Shown here: positions 5,018-7,861 of the stretch, one piece after another | Position numbering within the stretch: the stretch's first letter is position 1 | Layout of the letters: the number at the start of each line of letters is the position of its first letter | Program-made: the position numbers and the translations under genes | Source of the DNA: JAICYJ01 sp038212095 | GTDB taxonomy: Bacteria > Actinomycetota > Thermoleophilia > Gaiellales > JAICJC01 | DNA: 7,861 bases | NCBI GenBank assembly: GCA_038212095.1 | Contig: JBBQUW010000053.1 | Span: 1 to 7,861, forward strand | Direction of reading: 5' to 3' | The notes under the pieces: generated by a model | The model's input: only the letters and a program-made list of their open reading frames with translations | Databases searched by the model: none | Told to the model about the DNA's origin: nothing

Positions 5018-7606
5018 GTGGAAGCTCCCCCCGGATCCGCAGGCAGCCGGCTGGCCGCGCAAGACGCGGCCACCCACGCGCTGGGTCAGGCGCGGTCGCT
5101 GCGCGAGGCCGCTCCCTGCGCGCTGGAGGCGCTGGGCCGGTTCATGGGCTGGGAACTGGGGGCGATGTGGGTGGTCGACGCCGAGCGAGAGCAGCTGCGC
5201 TGCCTCGACATCTGGCACGCGCACGGGGTCGCGGCGGCCGCTTTCAGCGAGTTGTCGCACCAGGCGACGTTCCGACTCGGCCAGGGCATCCCCGGCCGCG
5301 CCTGGGCCGAGTGCCGGGCGATCTGGGTCAAGGATGTGGCGCAGATGGCCCGCTCTGAGCGCGTCCGCAACACCGCCTCGCTGGGGCTGCGCTCGGCGTT
5401 CGCCTTCCCGATCGAGCTGGCCGGAGAGGTGGTGGGCGCGATCGAGTTCTTCTCGTCGGACATTCGCCGGCCCGACGGCGAGCGACTGGCACTGATCGCC
5501 TCGATCGGCACCCAGATCGGCCAGTACATCGAGCGCGACCGCGCCCAGCGCTGGGCGCTTCAGAGCGCCGCTCTGACGCGATCGGTGCTCGACGGCGCAC
5601 TGGACTGCGTGGTCACGATCGACGGCAGCAGCAACGTGGTGGAGTGGAACCCGGCCGCCGCGCGCACCTTCGGTCACGCCCGCGACGCGATGCTCGGTCG
5701 GCCGCTTGCCGACGTGCTGGGGCCGACTGTTCCAGCAGCGACCGGCATGCGCGTGCCGTTGACGGCGCGGCGCGCTGACGGCGGCGAGTTCCCCGCGGAA
5801 GTGGCGGTGACGCGCGTCGAGAGCGAGGGGCTGGAGCTGTTCACCGTCTGGCTGCGCGACCTCAGCGAGCAGGCCGAGGCGGAGCGGGCGATGCGGCTTC
5901 ACGACAGCGCGCTCGCGGCCGCCCACAGCGGGATAGTGATCGCCAGCGCCCAGCTGCCCGGGCACCCGATCGTGTACGTCAACCCGGCCTTCGAGCGGAT
6001 CACAGGCTGGAAGGCGGACGAGGTGCTGGGTCGCAACGCCCGGCTGCTCCAGTCCGACGACACCGACGTCAACGCGCTGACGGCGATCCGCGGGGCGCTG
6101 GAGGGCGGGCGTTCTGTCGAGGTGACGCTGCTCAACCGCCGCCGCGATGGATCGCCGTTCTGGAACGAGCTCTCGATCTCGCCGGTCTGCGACGAGCAGG
6201 GAACGCTCACGCACTTCGTCGGCGTACAGACCGACATCAGCGCCCGACGGCACGCCGAAGCCCGGATCGAGCACCTCATCTACCACGACAACGTCACCGG
6301 CCTGCCCAATCGGGCGATGTTCACGGATCACCTCGACCTGGCGCTGGCGCGCGCGAAACGCGAGGGCAACGCGGTGGCCGTGCTCAACATCAACCTCGGC
6401 CGGTTCCGGCTGGTGAACGACTCCTTTGGCCACGACACCGGCGACGCGCTGCTGATCCAGACCGCCGAGCGGCTGCGCCGGGTGACCCGGGCGGCCGACG
6501 TGGTGGCCCGTACCGGCGGTGACGAGTTCCTGGTGCTGATCGCCGACCTCGAACCGAGCGCGCGTGGAGAGGATGGCGACAACCTGGCGGACGCGCTGCA
6601 GATCGCCCAGGCGATCGCCGGTCAGATCCACCACGCCCTGCGTTCGCCGTTCGACCTCGACGGCAGCGAGCTGTTCGTGGGCGCGACGATCGGCATCGGC
6701 ATTCACCCGCTGGACTCTGTCGACCGCGAGGGCCTGCTACGCCATGCCACCGCCTCGGTCAAGTCGGCCCGCGAACGGCGCAGCGCCGTCGATCGCGCAC
6801 CGACCCTTTCGGGCGGCGATGCACGCCACCAGCTCTCGCTGGCCACGCGACTGCGGCACGCGCTCGACCGTGATGAGTTCGTGCTGCACTATCAGCCGGT
6901 GCTCGACCTCTCGGCCGCCGCAATGGTCGGTGTCGAGGCGCTGATCCGCTGGAACGACGCCGAGCGGGGGCTGGTTGGCCCGGTGGAGTTCATACCGTTC
7001 GCCGAACGGCTGGGACTGATCGGACCGATCTCAGACTGGGTGATGGATACCGCGTTTGGCCAGTGCCGCCTCTGGCACGACCAGGGAATCGACGTCGGCA
7101 TCGCCGTCAACATGCCGCCGGTGCTGTGGCAGCCGACGCTGGTGCGGAAGCTGGTGGCGGCGATCGAGCGTTCCGGGATCGCGCCCTCACGGGTCACGAT
7201 CGAGGTCACTGAGACGGCCGCGATGACCGATCCCGACCGCACCCAGCGCGTGCTGGCCGAGCTGCACTCACGCGGCGTCCAGCTCGCCATCGACGACTTT
7301 GGCACCGGCTACTCGTCGCTGTCGCGCCTCAAGCAGATGCCGGTCGAGACGCTCAAGATCGATCGATCGTTCGTACGCGACCTGCCGCACGACGCCGAGG
7401 CTGCCTCGATCGTCACGGCGATCGTGCAGCTGGCCAAGAACCTCGGCATCAAGCCGCTGGCCGAGGGCATCGAGACGCTCGCCCAGCGCCGCTTCCTGGT
7501 CGAACAGGGCTGTGACCTGGGGCAGGGCTTCCACTTCTCGCGGCCGGTGCCGGCGGCCGAGATCCCGGCCGCCTACCAACGGTTCCCACGCCGGCGCGCG
7601 GCCTGA
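5018..7606 (+). CDS. GAF-PAS-LOV-like-GGDEF-EAL protein, predicted cyclic-di-GMP phosphodiesterase
   Basis: An 862-residue protein without transmembrane segments, so probably a cytoplasmic c-di-GMP enzyme. Domains in order: GAF (about 15-172, with G-I-P-G-R-A-W and G-L-R-S-A-F-A-F-P), PAS (about 185-285), LOV-like PAS (about 295-408), GGDEF (about 415-590) and EAL (about 605-850). The LOV-like domain has G-R-N-A-R-L-L-Q at 338-345, with Ala341 in place of the photoactive Cys, while Asn373, Asn383 and Gln404 keep the flavin-contact spacing. In GGDEF the signature (500-504) and the I-site R-A-A-D (491-494) are present, but the metal-binding Asp is Asn459. The EAL domain keeps Glu640 (E-A-L), Asn698, Glu729, Asp759-Asp760, Lys780, Glu816 and Gln836, so hydrolysis of c-di-GMP is expected. 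The GTG at 5018 is the first start after an in-frame TAA at 5000-5002; its ribosome-binding site is poor. The stop lies 6 bases from the convergent SDR gene. Confidence 0.93.
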   Translation: MEAPPGSAGSRLAAQDAATHALGQARSLREAAPCALEALGRFMGWELGAMWVVDAEREQLRCLDIWHAHGVAAAAFSELSHQATFRLGQGIPGRAWAECRAIWVKDVAQMARSERVRNTASLGLRSAFAFPIELAGEVVGAIEFFSSDIRRPDGERLALIASIGTQIGQYIERDRAQRWALQSAALTRSVLDGALDCVVTIDGSSNVVEWNPAAARTFGHARDAMLGRPLADVLGPTVPAATGMRVPLTARRADGGEFPAEVAVTRVESEGLELFTVWLRDLSEQAEAERAMRLHDSALAAAHSGIVIASAQLPGHPIVYVNPAFERITGWKADEVLGRNARLLQSDDTDVNALTAIRGALEGGRSVEVTLLNRRRDGSPFWNELSISPVCDEQGTLTHFVGVQTDISARRHAEARIEHLIYHDNVTGLPNRAMFTDHLDLALARAKREGNAVAVLNINLGRFRLVNDSFGHDTGDALLIQTAERLRRVTRAADVVARTGGDEFLVLIADLEPSARGEDGDNLADALQIAQAIAGQIHHALRSPFDLDGSELFVGATIGIGIHPLDSVDREGLLRHATASVKSARERRSAVDRAPTLSGGDARHQLSLATRLRHALDRDEFVLHYQPVLDLSAAAMVGVEALIRWNDAERGLVGPVEFIPFAERLGLIGPISDWVMDTAFGQCRLWHDQGIDVGIAVNMPPVLWQPTLVRKLVAAIERSGIAPSRVTIEVTETAAMTDPDRTQRVLAELHSRGVQLAIDDFGTGYSSLSRLKQMPVETLKIDRSFVRDLPHDAEAASIVTAIVQLAKNLGIKPLAEGIETLAQRRFLVEQGCDLGQGFHFSRPVPAAEIPAAYQRFPRRRAA

Positions 7607-7612
7607 CCGCGG

Positions 7613-7861
7613 CTACCAGATGCTGCCCAGAGCGACCGTCACGGCCTCGCCGTTGACGCCGCTGGCAGCGTCGCTACACAGCCACACCAACGTCTCGGCC
7701 ACCTCCTGAGGCGTGACGACGCGCCCCGCAGGATAGACCGCGGCGCGCTCGGCCCACACCTCGTCCACGGTGATCTGCCGCCGGCTCGCCTCCGCGGCCG
7801 CCGACCGCTCGGCCCTCTCCGTCCGCACCCAGCCCGGCAGCACCGCGTTCGACGTGACGCC
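7613..7861 (-). CDS. Short-chain dehydrogenase/reductase (SDR), C-terminal fragment (runs off the window)
   Basis: The last 82 codons of a gene entering from the right edge. The visible part starts G-V-T-S-N-A-V-L-P-G-W-V-R-T-E, the conserved strand and loop that follow the catalytic Tyr-x-x-x-Lys in classical SDR enzymes and close over the NAD(P) cofactor. It continues with P-A-G-R-V-V-T-P-Q-E-V-A-E-T-L-V-W-L-C-S-D-A-A-S-G-V-N-G-E-A (in pieces), the usual end with helix alphaG and the final strand. The catalytic Tyr/Lys and the N-terminal glycine-rich cofactor motif lie outside the window. The product is likely a soluble NAD(P)-dependent oxidoreductase; the substrate is unknown. It is convergent with the c-di-GMP enzyme gene, with only 6 bases between stop codons. 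Confidence 0.85.
   Translation of the reverse strand, partial: GVTSNAVLPGWVRTERAERSAAAEASRRQITVDEVWAERAAVYPAGRVVTPQEVAETLVWLCSDAASGVNGEAVTVALGSIW

Noticed and set aside
4995..5035. An ATG at 4995 (MSKPITRGW...) that would join the c-di-GMP enzyme frame if the C6 tract at 5027-5032 had one more C.
   Set aside because: There is no Shine-Dalgarno before it, no recognisable homology in the added residues, and no need for a frameshift, since GTG at 5018 gives a complete GAF domain. Read data at the C6 tract would settle it.
4940..6706. A 588-codon open frame on the minus strand opposite the c-di-GMP enzyme gene.
   Set aside because: It is the antisense of a gene with five recognisable domains. 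Its product is rich in Arg, Val, His and Gln with no recognisable motif. High GC at third positions removes stop codons from this frame.

Overview
The window is GC-rich, almost fully coding DNA with mostly G/C-ending codons. There are two lipobox-type lipoproteins, a Tat-type signal and some GTG/TTG starts. This fits a high-GC actinobacterial lineage, possibly an uncultured soil relative of Thermoleophilia/Solirubrobacterales. That placement is an inference from style; no marker gene is present.

Layout: (1) 1-128, minus: the first codons of a family-4-type glycosyltransferase, running off the left edge. (2) 161-3115, minus: a polyamine/opine-type ABC importer operon in the order solute-binding lipoprotein (PotD-like), permease PotB-like, permease PotC-like. 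The binding-protein gene has a single in-frame amber codon at 2549-2551, and no ATPase (PotA) gene lies in the cluster. (3) 3189-3770, plus: a small secreted lipoprotein of unknown function, divergent from the importer. (4) 3767-4918, minus: a 12-helix MFS efflux-type transporter whose stop codon overlaps that of the lipoprotein. (5) 5018-7606, plus: an 862-residue c-di-GMP enzyme with the order GAF, PAS, LOV-like PAS, GGDEF, EAL. (6) 7613-7861, minus: the C-terminal end of a short-chain dehydrogenase/reductase, running off the right edge. No stretch over 300 bases lacks a gene. No tRNA, rRNA, CRISPR array, insertion sequence or clear intrinsic terminator was seen.

The most notable gene is the GAF-PAS-LOV-GGDEF-EAL protein. 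Its third sensory domain has the residue spacing of a flavin-binding LOV domain, but Ala341 replaces the photoactive cysteine. Its GGDEF domain keeps the signature and the I-site but has Asn459 at the usual metal-binding Asp and a degenerate C-terminal helix. All the EAL catalytic residues looked for are present. The simplest reading is a c-di-GMP phosphodiesterase regulated by a redox- or light-responsive flavin and perhaps by GTP bound at a non-cyclising GGDEF domain.

Other points worth a second look are a 13-bp perfect hairpin inside the first codons of the PotB-like gene, a dyad that places the PotD Shine-Dalgarno in its loop, and tightly packed convergent gene ends with no room for terminators.
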